DNA of 64,000 nucleotides from Rhopalosiphum padi (GCF_020882245.1 NC_083598.1:85875714-85939713); one strand, 5' to 3'. Shown: positions 37,001-50,839, numbered from the stretch's first letter. Notes: generated from the sequence alone by a model not told the origin. Made by a program: numbers and translations.

Positions 37001-38367
37001 TACTATAGGCCTGTACATTTACCGTCGTAATTCTCATGTAAAACTCTGCAGGTTGTAAAGGTGTATAAAAAGAAAATAACTAAAAATACATAAAAATCAA
37101 AAACGTTAGTCAACAAAAGATGAGCAGAGTAAAATCAATAATACTTGTTTGGAAATTGAAAAGAAGAGATGTTCTTCACCAGCTCACCACTGTTTACTTG
37201 TATATTTACAGGACCGCGGTCGGTTTGATTAAACAACGATGAAATACATGGTAGGTACCGACATTTTTACCTTGATCCCAAGAATGTTAAAGGCTACTTA
37301 TATAAATTCCCAAGGACTGGAAGTCTGAAACTTAAAAAGACTCTTATATAACACTTCTATTGGATACAATTTTACTGGACAACACTTTAATAAATTATAA
37401 TTTATTACGTGCGTAGGTAGATAAATAAACATGTGTGATGTGTAATGTATATATAACTACGAAGAATTAATATAATATTATTTATTTTTTTTTTACTTGT
37501 AATCAAACAAATATTCTGTATTTTATTTTTGTTTTTAAATAAAAAAGTATTCTTACTCATGCATATATTAATTGGAAAACGTTTTAGTTGGGAGATGGGG
37601 TGCACATATTATACGAGTGGGTGGATTACATTAAATTATATAACTGGTTTTTATCACGCTTTATAAACTACTTACTTGATATATTTTTTTTACAAAAAAA
37701 ATAAATACAAAATGTATTTAAACTTAAAATATATTATAAAATTAAAAATAAAATTATAAATAGTTATAACAACTTAAAACGATGAAATTAAATGTATTTA
37801 CAAAATACCTTATTCATTATATACTTAACTTAAAATACCAAGCATCAGCTATTAGCAGTACAGCTTATTAATATTTTGAATTTCGTTTTTTTTTTTTATT
37901 ATCTCTAGACTTAATATTTGAACTACAGTAAGTAGTGTAAACACTAAGATCCATAAGTTTATAATCTAAATATTTATAACAAAATAATCTATATTATACT
38001 TTTAAAACTAAATAGTAAGTTAATAAGTATATATATATATAATCATTAATCACCAAATTCTGATTGTTCGACGTTTTTAATATCTATGAATAAAAACTTA
38101 GTACTTATAAGATTTAATTAAATGTTTTTTTTTTTTTAAAGGTGACCTGCAATAAATAGAAAAATACAATTAGGTTATTGTTGTTTATGAAATATTGACT
38201 TATCTACCAAAAAGAATATAATCTTTAATTTATTAATATTTTTTAGTTATAATATGTTATTTTAACAGAAATGTTATAATTTAATTTATAATATAAAAAT
38301 ATTACGTAGGGCCTATATTACGTCGTAGGTGCTTTTTTTACGAGACAATTGAAGATCGTTGAGTAAC
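34031..38367. other. AT-rich intergenic DNA
   Basis: More than 4 kb of AT-rich DNA with TA microsatellites (for example about 35565-35580 and 35672-35688). No gene recognised. A perfect 10-bp-arm palindrome, ACACTTATAA/TTATAAGTGT, lies at 34514-34534. Confidence 0.5.
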
Positions 38368-38611
38368 CAGTACTCGAATTGGGGGGGGGCGCAGGCGGAC
38401 GGAGTCCGCTTTCATTTTTTTCATAGATTTCAGCGTCCCCTTCATTTAATTAAGCGAGGAGAAATACTAGCTTTATAGCACCTTACTATATGTACAGGGG
38501 GTGTAGGGGACGAAGTCTACAATGGGTTACTTTACAATTTATTTGCTATGGAACGGTGTTTTCTGAACTAAAACCAGCGTCCGTCCTCAATTTTTTCCAA
38601 TTCGAGCACTG
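38368..38611. mobile_element. hAT-like MITE with perfect target duplication
   Basis: Starts CAGTACTCGAATTGG, ends CCAATTCGAGCACTG (one mismatch when inverted) and is flanked by identical 8-bp copies TGAGTAAC at 38360-38367 and 38612-38619. The interior holds G and C runs but no open frame. The intact duplication implies a fairly recent insertion. Confidence 0.9.
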
Positions 38612-40560
38612 TGAGTAACCAATAGATAAAATGCTTTAATGTTTTCCATATAGAAATTAAGGTTTTTAATTTTCCTTTTCGGTACATACTGAATTCCACA
38701 TTTTCACGTACAACATTAGAGCCTGAAATCAGGAAGAAAAAAAGATTTTTTACCAACAGAGTATTTAACAGTTGAATACATAGTAGATAAATAATTTAGT
38801 TATTAACATACTCAGTATAATATTTTTTAGCTTTTAGTTGTAAACATGTATACGTATATTAAAAATCGTCGACTGTTGTATTTTGTACACGCTTTATGCA
38901 TATTTAGAAAAATGTATTTATCCAGACAGTAAATTTGATTAAAGTATACACCGGTAACTAATGAAGAACATATAAATAATTTAAAGTTGACCATTGGTTT
39001 TTAGAGCGCCTATAGACTATGGTAGCATATTCAAAAGTTTAGACTTATCTGTATTCATTATAGAGCACCTATAAGCATTTTACACGACTTAAACCTATTT
39101 ATTAGTCGGTACCTTTTGATGTTATGAATAACATAAGCAAATTTTGCAATAACTTACATTTTGACTGTGGTATGTAAACAGTTCGGAACTCCAACATCAA
39201 CATAGGGATGTAGTTATGGTTTATTTTTTCGTTTTATTTTTTTTTTATCTTTTTCTTTTGAAATATATTTCTATATACGATTCCGGACCGAAATTAGTTA
39301 CGCAGTATGGAAGCCAAACATACACAAATTGTATTTTGTCCCACATTACACCTGCTGCATTCCTCAATGGTCTATTATATGTATACGTATTATTATGCAT
39401 GCCGACTATCACAGTGATAATTGAATCTCGACATTATTGTGTAATAGAGGATATGTATTATATATATATATATACGCATGCATAATACATATACACTGTA
39501 CAATCATATTTGGGCCGTCGAATCAAGCTGTACAACGGGTTCAACCGAAAGCAGCGCAAGTCCTTTATGATTTTGACATTATGGAAACCATATTAGATAT
39601 TATGTTGATATATAGAACTTAGTTTTTAAAAATAGTCCTGAGTTCCTTGATCAATTTTCACAGCCTCACAGGCTATACAGAATGAAATTTCATGATCATT
39701 ATTATTATTTATTAAATCGTCATATAAAGATAAATTATTTTTAATAACGTACATTACACGTTTAAACTCGTACTTATATGCATTTTTATATTACAATGTA
39801 CGTCATTATAATATTATACAGTATAAAAACTATTCTTATATTGTATATACATACGTTGAAATACCTAAAATGTTATATTATACATAACCGTAGAGTAATT
39901 TTTAATTCAAGACTCAATTTATAATACTTTTTTCTAGTATTTTTTGTTATTATTTGAGTTCTTATCTGTGTTACATTATATAAGTAATATTACTTATAAT
40001 AGTCATTAAATGTTTTAAAAAATAAAAACAATTTTTATATTTTATATCATTATGATTTCTAGGGTTCTTAATTATTAATCGTCATCCTTATTTTAACTCC
40101 ATACCTGTTGTATGCCTAAAAAATGATCTATTTAAAGGTTTAAATAATGAATGTTAAAATAAATATAAATAAACAATAAATTATATTTCAATATTTTATC
40201 TATAACTTTATATAAAAGTAAAGTTTAGAAAAGTGGAATTATTGTTTATGACGCAGGAAAATTGTACTTATTCGTCAAATATTTAAAATGCTTATTATTA
40301 ATTTCAAACTGGCAAATGATTAGTAGTAAAGGTAGATCGGAGGGAACTAATTTTTGTTATTTTTTAGTTAACCTGCGTACCTGATACCCGCCACGTACGT
40401 AGTATATCTACGTATATACCAACGGAAGTTCTCGGTGAAGTGTAAAAATAATGCAACAACTATACGATCTAAATCCCATAACTTATCCGTGTGGATAAAA
40501 ACGTTATTTGTTTTCTAGCTCGTTCGTTTTAAAAATATGTATACATGTACATTAGTGTAG
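38612..40560. other. AT-rich intergenic DNA
   Basis: No supported gene. The frames at 39216-39485 and 39437-39622 overlap TA-rich runs and have no motif. Confidence 0.45.
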
Positions 40561-40649
40561 TTTTATTTTGAACGAGTGTATAAATTGTATAATATATTTG
40601 TGAAAGAGACCCTCTGCAGGTCGTTATTACGCAGTGGTGGCGGCAGAGT

Positions 40650-40745
40650 TGACGATGATGATCATGAAAATGACGGTGACGAAGATGATTATGATAATGA
40701 TGATGATGCCGATTATGATTATGATGATGATGATTATGATGAGCA
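40650..40745 (+). repeat. GAT/GAC-rich microsatellite
   Basis: Degenerate trinucleotide repeat (gatgatgat...tatgatgatgat). Depending on frame it reads as poly-Asp or poly-Met-Ile on the plus strand and His-rich on the minus strand. Confidence 0.85.
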
Positions 40746-41270
40746 ACTTTTGGACCACGCCCAGCTTCCAATGGGCAAGTGGTATGATACCGGGCGGCAC
40801 ACCTGTACCGCCCGGAGGAGGAAGGAGAGCGCGAGAGCGCGCTGTAAAAAAGACGACGGCTATATGCAGCTATACATAGCGACGACTACGACGACGACGA
40901 AGACCCAGCTGCCGTCGACGGGTAATATATAACAACATCAGTGAGAAACCGACGTTTCTTGTGCACGTTAGTACCTACCGTGTGTACGTGCGTGTATACA
41001 GTATAATATATACTACACACTATATAATATATTACACGTATATACATAATATTATGTATCTATGTGCATACAGGTAAAATGTGGAGGGGGTGTAGTAACC
41101 ATAGACCTCATACTTAGTCATATTAAGGTAGTATATGTATAAGGTCTATGGTAGAAACATTATATAGCGAGCACCTGTGCGTGTACATCGGCGGTCACGG
41201 TATCCCACGGGTACGATCTCTGTTCTCACAGACAACACCGTGTGCGTACATCTCGTATAATATGTAATAT
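40746..41270. other. GC-richer non-coding block
   Basis: Follows the GAT repeat. Includes CpG-rich sequence at 40785-40925 and an inverted-repeat hairpin at 41098-41152. No protein recognised. Confidence 0.4.
41098..41152. repeat. Hairpin-forming inverted repeat
   Basis: Left arm 41098-41113 (ACCATAGACCTCATAC) pairs with right arm 41137-41152 (GTATAAGGTCTATGGT) with one mismatch and a loop of about 23 bases. Confidence 0.8.
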
Positions 41271-41273
41271 ATA

Positions 41274-41278
<5 letters not shown>

Positions 41279-41312
<34 letters not shown>
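41279..41312. repeat. (GT)n microsatellite
   Basis: About 17 uninterrupted GT units. Confidence 0.95.
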
Positions 41313-41313
<1 letters not shown>

Positions 41314-44300
41314 TGCGAGCCTACAAATACCGCTATACCACTGCAGTGTGCAAGTGCTTGTACTATGGAATGGACTACTAGTGTTTGCGTATGCCAGACA
41401 CGTAGATACAGCAGCTGTAATTTACTATTAGAACGACAAAATTTGTTAACATTTAATATTTCGGAGACAATCTCATCGGAATTTTGTTATATTCTGAATA
41501 TAATACATATCATTATAAAAGGCACAATAAATATTTATTTAGTTTAAAACTCGATGTTTTAAAAAACTACGACGAGGTATATCTATAAATATTATGCGTA
41601 TTGCGTATATAATATCTATAAATTTCATTATAAATGTTCTTATTACTTTAAAACCAACTTTTAATGCTGCCTTGTTTGTCTTGCGTGGATATGTTTTTAC
41701 CTCTGAAAATGATAGGTATAACGTCTTTTTAACATGTATAATATAATATATGCAGGACCTTGAAAATAATAAGAGTTTATTTTATATATTATGTATTTGA
41801 ATCGAAGCACTCGAAGTAACAAATCTACAGCGTTTAATGTTATATATTTGTGTGGCAATGTTATTAGAAATTGAGTATTAATAATTTATACATAGCACCT
41901 ATATGGCTATATGGAATGTATTATGGAGTGTGATTCGTTCATTGGTTTTATAATAAATGCCCATGCGCGAACGATAATATATATGATACAACTATACGAG
42001 TGATTAATGATATAAATTAAATGATAATAAATTAATGTGTAAGGGTAGACCTTTTTAAAATTGAATTGAAAAAATATTATATAGATAATAATATTTTATA
42101 CAGGTATTATTTTGACAAAATATTTAATCATATTGCTGCTTCTTTTAAGACTTTGTAGCCATAATAATATGGTGTAAAGATGACTTATTAGGACTTTTAT
42201 GAGTTGTATTATACGGATAGTGCCTACATTTTTAACTATATTTTACTGGTTCATTTTTATATTGCTCATTTAACACGCGAGGTGATGAGAAAATACTATA
42301 AATAATATTATTGTTTAACTGGACAAATCTTGAAATAGCAGTAAATTTAATATTGCGGAAGTTACTTGTCATCATAAATAACATACAACTTGTTTTGAAT
42401 GGAATACAGTAAGATCGAAATTTTGCCATTTTTTATTATTATATTTTTTACTTTCATGTATAAAAAATACACCCTTTGTATATGCACATGTTTTGACGCA
42501 AAAATCCAGTATGGCTTCCAATATATTATAAACGCCTTCTTATTTGTTTCCATTATTTTTGCCTTTTATACATCCATTTGTTATCCGTCATCTTTGTTTA
42601 AAATATATAAAAACATTGAAATTATATGTTTGTTTTTATAATACAATAGCTATTATTAAAATATAATGAAGCCTATAAATAAATCATACATTATATTATT
42701 TTAGATATCTATTGGTTTTAATGATGTAATAGTATTTTTATTTTCGCGTCTATACTCTAATATCATAACGTCTTGATATAAACAATTTCCTTCTGCAATT
42801 GGTGATTTTTAGTAGAATATTTTTGATTCTTAGTCAAAAGCATAGTAAGATCTTTTTTAATCAATTAAGTTATTTTGTCGTAATCTATGACATATTAATC
42901 CTGAAAACTTAAAACTTTTTACCGTTAAGTATAAAATTCGTTTCTATTTGTAGGTATCAAGGTATCCAATAATAATTTTCAAATTATGCATTACATTCAT
43001 TACTGCAATAGCTTATACTCAATATAGGTACATACAAAGATTTATTTCCTGGTTTTTTTTTTTCTTTTATTGACTTCAAATGAATTGCAAGTTCATAAAA
43101 TTAAACCCCTGAGAGCTCTGCAGTATGCACTTATAAAGAGTACTCGCTGCACCACTATATCTACGATTAAATTAATATACATTATATTTAGAAAAGTAAA
43201 AAATTTATTTTTTTCTTTAACATTTCCTTACGATTTTGTGTATTTTTAATCTATAACATTAATTCATAAGTGAATTTTGGTTTTAAAGCCAAAGTTAAAA
43301 GATTAAAATGACTTATCGATTCAGTTTATATAAACCTGGTACAGATAATATGTTGCTATTAAAAAATATGAAAGTTGCATGTGCATGCTTACAATAAAAA
43401 AGCTAAAAGCCAAACATAAGTCGTTAAGAAATGTGTAGTTTAGTTCTCCCTGTATGGACTTCCTGTCTCGCCAGGAAACCTCATTTAAATTTGATGTCAT
43501 TAGATAGAAATAATTCATGTTAGTAATAAAAACATTAAACTGTATACCTCTTATAAGTTAAACGTTTTTAAAGTTGTTTTAATCGTTCAGATAGTACTGT
43601 CATATTACTTATTAAATATTAATTTTATATTAATTATTTATAACGGTTTTAAGTATTATTATTTTAATACATATAAATAAAAATAGGTACAATTAATATA
43701 TTATGATGATATGTTGATTATACGTTGATAGCCATAATATCTGTTTAATAATTTAATATCAATGACCAATTTAAAATTAATTTTTTTTTTAATAATTCAT
43801 TTTAGAATTTAGATGACAAACTATATGCTAATATATAGTTTTTTATAACAATTTATTATTAGGTACCTATATATCATGAATTAACAATAATATAATTTTT
43901 AAGTATATTTCACAACCCTATTATATATATATATAATCCACTTTATATGTAATATAACTTAATTAATATTAAAAATAATAATAATATTCATGACTTATCA
44001 ATGATAAATTTCTATCTATATGGTATTTATATGCTTATATTTTTCGTTTTACATAAGTAATGTTGAGCTACCTACATAGCTATATAACATAATTTTCTTG
44101 CTGTATATACTTTGCTATGTGATAGTGTGATACGACGTTACATTTACCCTATTAATCCTCCTAACATACTTTGGCAGGTAGGTACCTGCAAATATACCTA
44201 CAGTAGGTACCATATAGGTAATTCATATCTGTCAATATTGTAAGTAAGGATTATAGCATACTGAGTAGTGAGTATTAACAAGTATAATAGTTTTGCAAAG

Positions 44301-44640
44301 ACGCCATAAGAGGAAACGTCAGAAATCAATTTCAAGCGACAAGAATAAAAAGAAGATAAAAGGGACAAACCCAGTTTTCTACATCTAAGATACACATAGG
44401 TTATATATAGGTATATTTTCTAGAATAATGTAACCGACGAAGCAGTGTTATTTTTTTTTTTACTACATGGTTTTATTATACAATGAAATAAATCAAAAAG
44501 TTATTGTAAACATTCTGTCTACAGATTTTTCGCGAAATATAAACTTATAATAGGTATTGTTATTTTTATTTAGGTACCTATACGAAAAAAGGCTGTATAC
44601 GTATGTGTATCACAATATCATGCAGTTGCCACACCTTTAC
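41313..44640. other. AT-rich intergenic DNA
   Basis: No supported gene. Several TAGGTACCTA-type palindromes occur at its right end (43860, 44180, 44571). Frames here are short and AT-driven. Confidence 0.45.
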
Positions 44641-44689
44641 CTTTATATTAAGATGACCAAAAAGGATTTTGACACAACAAAATCGGTGA

Positions 44690-45318
44690 GTTGATCCGGA
44701 AGCGATCGATGTCTCGAGAACAATTCACGGGATCACCATGCAAGGCGATCAACGAACGTTGCACCTTTGTCTATTGAAGTGCACAAAAGGCTCCGCAAGA
44801 CCGCAAGAGCGCCAGTCGGGTTTGTCGGACTATTCGGCGTACGTCGGCGGTCGGGTACCGGCGGCACACGCGACGCAGTCCTCGTGTACATGGAGGCGGC
44901 CACGAAATGGGCGGAGCTCCGTACTCTGGGGTGGGAGAACAGTCGTGGCTCACACCCACAACAACATCACTGAGTCTGGTTCAAATTCGTTGACCTTGTT
45001 ACCAGGATCGGTTCGGCGCGACTTCGGTGTACCGAATTCGAAGTTTTCCATCATTTTTATTCCGAGATCGGTTTTGAAAAGTACCATTTTGAAAAAAATG
45101 TCTTAACATTTTCAGTTTGATATCGTGCATTAAGTTTCGTTAATAGTTTTTATAAATTAAAAAATTACTAACTCGTATTTTTTTCGTTATTTTGAATTGT
45201 GTAACGTGCGGTAACGGCTAGTTGCCAAACGCGCATTTATAGTGCGGCATACCACTAGGACTAATTTATTTTTTTCCAACTTGATATTTACAAAATATCA
45301 ATAATCGGCATTCACAAG
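44690..45318 (+). other. Possible non-coding leader exon or CpG island upstream of hh
   Basis: This block is GC- and CpG-rich between AT-rich flanks, especially 44700-45020. Its right edge has a consensus splice donor, AAG before GTAAGT at 45319. It lies about 2.4 kb upstream of hedgehog exon 1, which is preceded by a T-rich tract and an AG at 47659-47660. It could therefore be an untranslated first exon of hedgehog. Open frames inside (for example 44738-45106) show no domain. An isolated enhancer, a transposon remnant or an unrelated exon is also possible; the start coordinate is approximate. Confidence 0.35.
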
Positions 45319-47600
45319 GTAAGTCAATTATTAAAATACAAGTATTATACACCAAAATGATAGAATAGATTAAATATCCTACGTAATTAATAAAGAAAAC
45401 GTCAAGTACAACTAAAAAAAGTATTCAAATTGTAAATTATTATTATTTCTCCAACATAACTATAAATAATTATAACACAAAAGTTAATCGAATAAAGTAT
45501 AACGAGTTTTTAATATTGAAAAAAATATAATTTAATAAATTAGTCATAAACTAAATTACTTCGAATTAAAAGATATGTGATTCATAAAATATGTTATCAT
45601 TTTTGTAATTAATTTGATAAAATTAATATACTCAACAGTAGTTTAATACACTATATTATAGTAGTGATTATAATATTATTTTTCATCATCAATTTCCATT
45701 AAACAAGATTAATTATTTTTTTCGTATAATTATAAATTAATAATATCATTCGTTAATTTTATGACAGATCACAGTAATTAATAATAATGATACAATAATT
45801 ATAATCTTATGATTTCTTAATGATCCAAAAGATTCAGTCTTATTTTTAGTACAGCGGAATTCTTATGAATACTTAGATACTTCGTATAATGTCACTGTGT
45901 GTCTGTGTCTAGACATAAAAAAAGATTTAAGATCACAAAATTATATATAATATATATATACACCTAACCTAACAGATGCCTACTGCAAACAGTTCTATAT
46001 AGGTACCTATTTGCAGGTCTGCATATCCGTAAAATAGATTATATAAAAAACCTTTCTTGGCGCCCAGCGGGAACAGTCTTTTTTATTGTGGATACAGTTC
46101 TTGGTAAAATCCCGTTACAGATTCTTTTATTTAATCTTTTACATATGATATTATGATATAGCCTAAATCATTTAGGTAGTCTGGGTCGAAATGTTACCAT
46201 TTATCTTATCTTATAGTTGGAATATTTAAATAGTAAAAACATGATCTATAACTGTTATTATTGGTAGGTTCATTAATATTATTTCATACATATGTTGGTT
46301 ATGTATACTATTTACCAGGTACATAAAGTAATATTGAATACAACATAAAATACTATAATATACTCGTACAGCAATCAATTATATATATTTATAGATATGT
46401 GTATGTGTTTATTTGGCTATATCTAGTATAGGTTATTATACATAATTCAAAGATTAGACACATTTATTTTAAAATAAAATAAAATAATGTTCAATTTTAA
46501 TTATGGTATTATAAATAATAATGCACTAGAAAATTACCTAAGTACAGTTGTATAGACTAAAATAACTTATAATATGACGGCGATATTGATATATTATTAA
46601 ACAAAACAAACTTAAATATAAATAATATACCTACATAATTTTTTCTCGAAGAAATAGGAAATTTTTGATCTGTTTGTAATTTTTAAATTGTAATAAATAC
46701 CATTAATGCAATAAATACCCTATAAATTCTTGTCTATTTCAATAAAAAAATTAGTATTTTGGTAAATTAAAAGTATTATTATACATTTTTCATATTTTAT
46801 TACATATAATTGCATCAATTTTAAAAACGACCACGAATCTGTTTTATTTTTTATTTTTTCGACTTTTTAATTTAATAAACCTATAGATTTATAGTAAACG
46901 TTTACGTGCAATATCTGTAACATCACATAATTTCCTTCAGAAATATAAAAAATATATATTGTAACACTATATATACTGCAATGATAGGCAAGTATAAAAT
47001 ATATCAAACAGGACAACAGATAATTTGATTACCATATATAATTATAAACTATTATTTTATATTATACATTACAAAATTATTTTATACTGCCTTCAAGTAT
47101 ATGGTGCTAGAATATTGTTTAATAACTTCAAATTCAAAATATAAAATGCAGCACGGTCAGTTATTTCTATATTATACACTCGTATTTAGCGTCATTCGCC
47201 TTAACCCAAAATAATATAGCAATAATTATAGAAGTATTTCTTGATATTATTTTGTTTCGTATGTGGACTATTTAGACAGAATTTACGGAGATCGGAGTCC
47301 AAAAATCTTATCTTATTGATGTTAGTATATTTATCTTAGAAAATCCAGTTCTCGCACAATAATTTAAGTTATAGTAAAAGAAAAAACTACAGACTTAAGA
47401 TTAATTACATCGATAGGTGTACGGAAGTGATGTGTGGCTTAAAATTTATCTAAATTTTTTTTTTAATTTGATGCTTTACTATTACTTATACAAATTTAAT
47501 ATTATGAAAATATCACTTGTAGGTTATTGTATCCTCTCTGGCTTCTCTTTTAAAAAAAAAAATTTAACTCGAGTATTTGCAATTATAATACAATGTACAT
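45319..47600. other. AT-rich DNA upstream of hh exon 1
   Basis: No gene or clear repeat. If the donor at 45319 is used, this is a leader intron; otherwise it is the hedgehog upstream region. Confidence 0.4.
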
Positions 47601-47601
47601 G

Positions 47602-47609
47602 TATATAAA
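47602..47609 (+). promoter_or_regulatory. Candidate TATA box of hedgehog
   Basis: TATATAAA about 107 bp before the hedgehog ATG. A start site 25-30 bp downstream would give a short 5' leader of about 80 nt. In this AT-rich background the match could be chance. Confidence 0.35.
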
Positions 47610-47715
47610 AACCATTGGTTGTTTGTTTTTTTTACGCATGAATCTCTACATGACGTGTAGCAACCGATTGCTGTATGAGTAAAGGCCGCGGTAATGCGGT
47701 GTCTGGCAGCCGGAT

Positions 47716-48057
47716 ATGAGGAACGGCGGCGACGGCGGTGGCGTTGTTGCGGTGGCGTCCAGATACCGGTGGAGGTGTACGTTGACGTTGATTGTGTGCA
47801 TGATGGCGGCTGTCGGCGTGGAGGGCTGCGGCCCGTTGCGCGGCCCGTCCAAGTTCCGGAACCCGCGAAAGATGAAGCCGCTGGTGTTTCAGCAACACGA
47901 GCCCAACGTCAGCGAGTACTCAATCACCGCCAGCGGACCACCAGAGGGTCGAGTCCAGCGCAACGACTCCAGGTTCATGGAGCTAGTACCCAACTACAAC
48001 GCGGACATCGAGTTCAAAGACGACGAGGGCACAGGTGCCGATCGACTGATGACGCAG
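47716..48057 (+). CDS. hh: Hedgehog, exon 1 (partial gene)
   Basis: Secreted morphogen precursor: the N-terminal part becomes the lipid-modified signal, the C-terminal part the autoprocessing domain. These 114 codons hold a basic start, a hydrophobic signal-peptide core at about 21-36, then Cys38-Gly-Pro, the conserved N-terminus after cleavage whose Cys is palmitoylated. The signalling domain follows with KMKPLVFQQHEPNVSE, ASGPPEGRV, LVPNYNADIEFKDDEGTGADRLMTQ in pieces typical of the family. The exon ends in phase 0 exactly after Met-Thr-Gln, the intron position conserved in animal hedgehog genes, with donor GTAAGG. The next block (RCK...) is absent from the rest of the window, so exon 2 lies beyond base 64000. 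The ATG is the first in its frame after a TAA at 47692; an out-of-frame ATG lies upstream at 47694. Codons are GC-rich, unlike the flanks. Confidence 0.96.
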
Positions 48058-49461
48058 GTAAGGTTTACGCTTTATTGTCATTTCGTTATTACATACTGCA
48101 TTTTACACGTAATACGACGATTATTGTCATATATTATAATTTACACATATACTTGGTAATTACCGCTACCCTCATCCCCTTAACAACATATTATACTTGG
48201 TTCGCGAAGTTTAGTTTCAACGGTGATAAAATATATTCGTACAACGTTTAAAACTGTTATACATAGGTAGGTATATTATTAATCGATTCAATACGATATC
48301 GCCGTGATATTAATGATATTATGTACAGGTAAGTATACTCCATAAAATCCATTATATATATTCGACGTGTGCCGCGTGCGTGTTTTGTGTTCAAACACTT
48401 CCGGCCGGCGCGGACCTAGTATTATTTCACACTCATAAAATATAACACATATAACATAATATATGACTGTACATAGGTAGGGTATACTGTATGTAGTATT
48501 CTTCATATGGTCGTCTCTTCGGTCGCCCGTTAATCGGTAGAATTCGTTTTCGTCCATAGTACACTTCGGACGTTTGTTTTCTTTATTTTTCACGACAATC
48601 CTATATAATCCGCGCCGCGACCTTCTATAAATGATGTATAATATTTAGGTGACTATAGGTACGAGCCACCCGCCTGCGCCGAGCGTTAACTATTACCTTG
48701 ACCCAAATTTGTCAGCTGGGATCGCACCCCCGTGTTCCCGGTGACAACTCGTCGCCTCATCGGGGGTTCTTCGCGTAATAATATTAGCCATTATGGGGTT
48801 CATCGATGCACACGTCTCGCTGTTCTCGGTAAGAGATTTACACATGATATATTATATAATGTGTATGTAACGCGCTATTATCATAACGACGGAATGACAC
48901 ATTATCGGCCCCGGACGATAACGCCGTCGAGTGCACGACCATAAAGAGTAACGAAATCCTTCGTTTATTCATATATATATATAATATATAATGTTTATAC
49001 CATACACGTAAATATTTTACGATAAACTTAGAGAAATTCTATATGCCCAGATATTGAATAATACGCAATATAAGTATATGAAAGGTACACTATCGTATAT
49101 CCGTATAATATTATTATAATGATAATATTCCCGTATAATGTATATATATTATAAACACTGTGTATATATAATTTTAATACGTGCGGTGTTACGTGAATGT
49201 ATTTATCTATACGTTATACGTTGTTGGATTTTTTTACTATCGGCAGAAAGTTAAGAACTAAATAGATCTTTTCTACGTGAACTATTATAGACCGCATAAT
49301 GTTATTAATATACGATTATTCGTTTTCACTAAAACGTTTTCAGCGTCACGTAAAATGAAACATATCGTAACAAACACACACACACATCACGCGCTTCGAG
49401 ACCTGCACACATTATTATTCACGCGTTGTTATGTCATTCGTATGCACAGATCGACTCCGCG

Positions 49462-49489
49462 CAGCATCAGCAGCAGCAGCAGCAGCAGT
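49462..49489 (+). repeat. (CAG)n microsatellite
   Basis: About nine CAG units with one CAT interruption, in the hedgehog intron. Confidence 0.9.
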
Positions 49490-50346
49490 ACGCAATAATA
49501 CTACGCATTTTATATGCACCGAACGCGAGTGTTTTTTTTCTTGCCCGTCGTCATCGTCGACGACTATCGCGACGCCCGTCCGTCTAGCCGTCGTCGTCTA
49601 CTGCGCGCACCGCGTATTACTGAATACACGACACGACGTTATGCGCGTACATATTATATTATACTGTAAATAATATCAATTCGGACGTTTTTGTAGAAAA
49701 CGAATGCGTACAATGTGTGCGTGTGCCGGTCGTCGTCGTCGTACACGCTAAAGCGTTGTAATAAATTCAATAATATATATTAATATCACATTTTTTTTTT
49801 TTTTTTTTTAATCGACACACGATTTTCGGCAGCTCTCGTCGGACGTGGGCGACCGGGAGAAAGGTATATTATAACGATATCGTCGTAGAGATATATAATT
49901 ATTGTAATACGCGTGTAATTCGATCTTTGGATGTCGTCGGGGGAGGTGGCGGCGGTGGCGGTCGTATACCGAGGGGGGGGAAGGGCACGCCGGCCGCATT
50001 GTTTTCGAAACGATTTAGCAGAAGCACATACGAACGCGGACGAATAAAATTACCATCGGGTGATGATTATAAATTATAATATCGTAATATTATTATATTT
50101 TCATTACAATATAATATATAATATGATATTATTACACGAGTGTTGCGTACCGTGTACGGCGCGTTATCAAACGCGTGACGGTACGTTACGAAAGCGAAAG
50201 ATAAGCGCGCTATTGTTCGTTTAAATTTGGGTGAAAAAAAATATCGCGTAATTCGCAACGGACAGCAGAAAAACCGTCCCCTCGCCGCCGCCCCTCGTCG
50301 GGATTTAATTGGATAATATTTTTTTCGTCGCGTACACCGCTCACCA

Positions 50347-50370
50347 TAATAATAATAATAATAATAATAT
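50347..50370. repeat. (AAT)n microsatellite
   Basis: About seven taa/aat units; a similar (ATT)n run lies at 50735-50757. Confidence 0.85.
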
Positions 50371-50839
50371 ATAGGTACGTACACGATATACATAATATAC
50401 ATATATACGTATGTGGTATTCGTAAAATAATAATATTATAATATTATTATGTTTTACACACACACGGGCGCGCGCGCGCGCGTATACATTATTATATACG
50501 TATAATAAAATATTCGGGCTCGTGCCCATGTTTGTGTCTAGTCAACAATGCGAACCGACAAGCCGATAACATTGTTATTACGCGTTGTTTGTTCATTTGT
50601 CTGTGCCTGCGTACACGTTCTTCGTTCCGTCTCTGTCCGCCGCACGCTGCACGTCGGCGTCGCATCGCGTTATAATATTATATATCGTATGCCCCGCCGC
50701 CGCCACCCGACGCCGGTGTGGGTACGTTTAAATATTATTATTATTATTATTATTACTATATATGAGCATATAGTATAATAATATACCTACGCGACGCGTA
50801 CACACGTAATAATATTAATATAATATGATATTTTCGTTG

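Noticed and set aside
40576..40932. 118-codon Asp-rich plus frame and His-rich minus frame
   Set aside because: Created by the GAT/GAC microsatellite; no conserved segment outside it.
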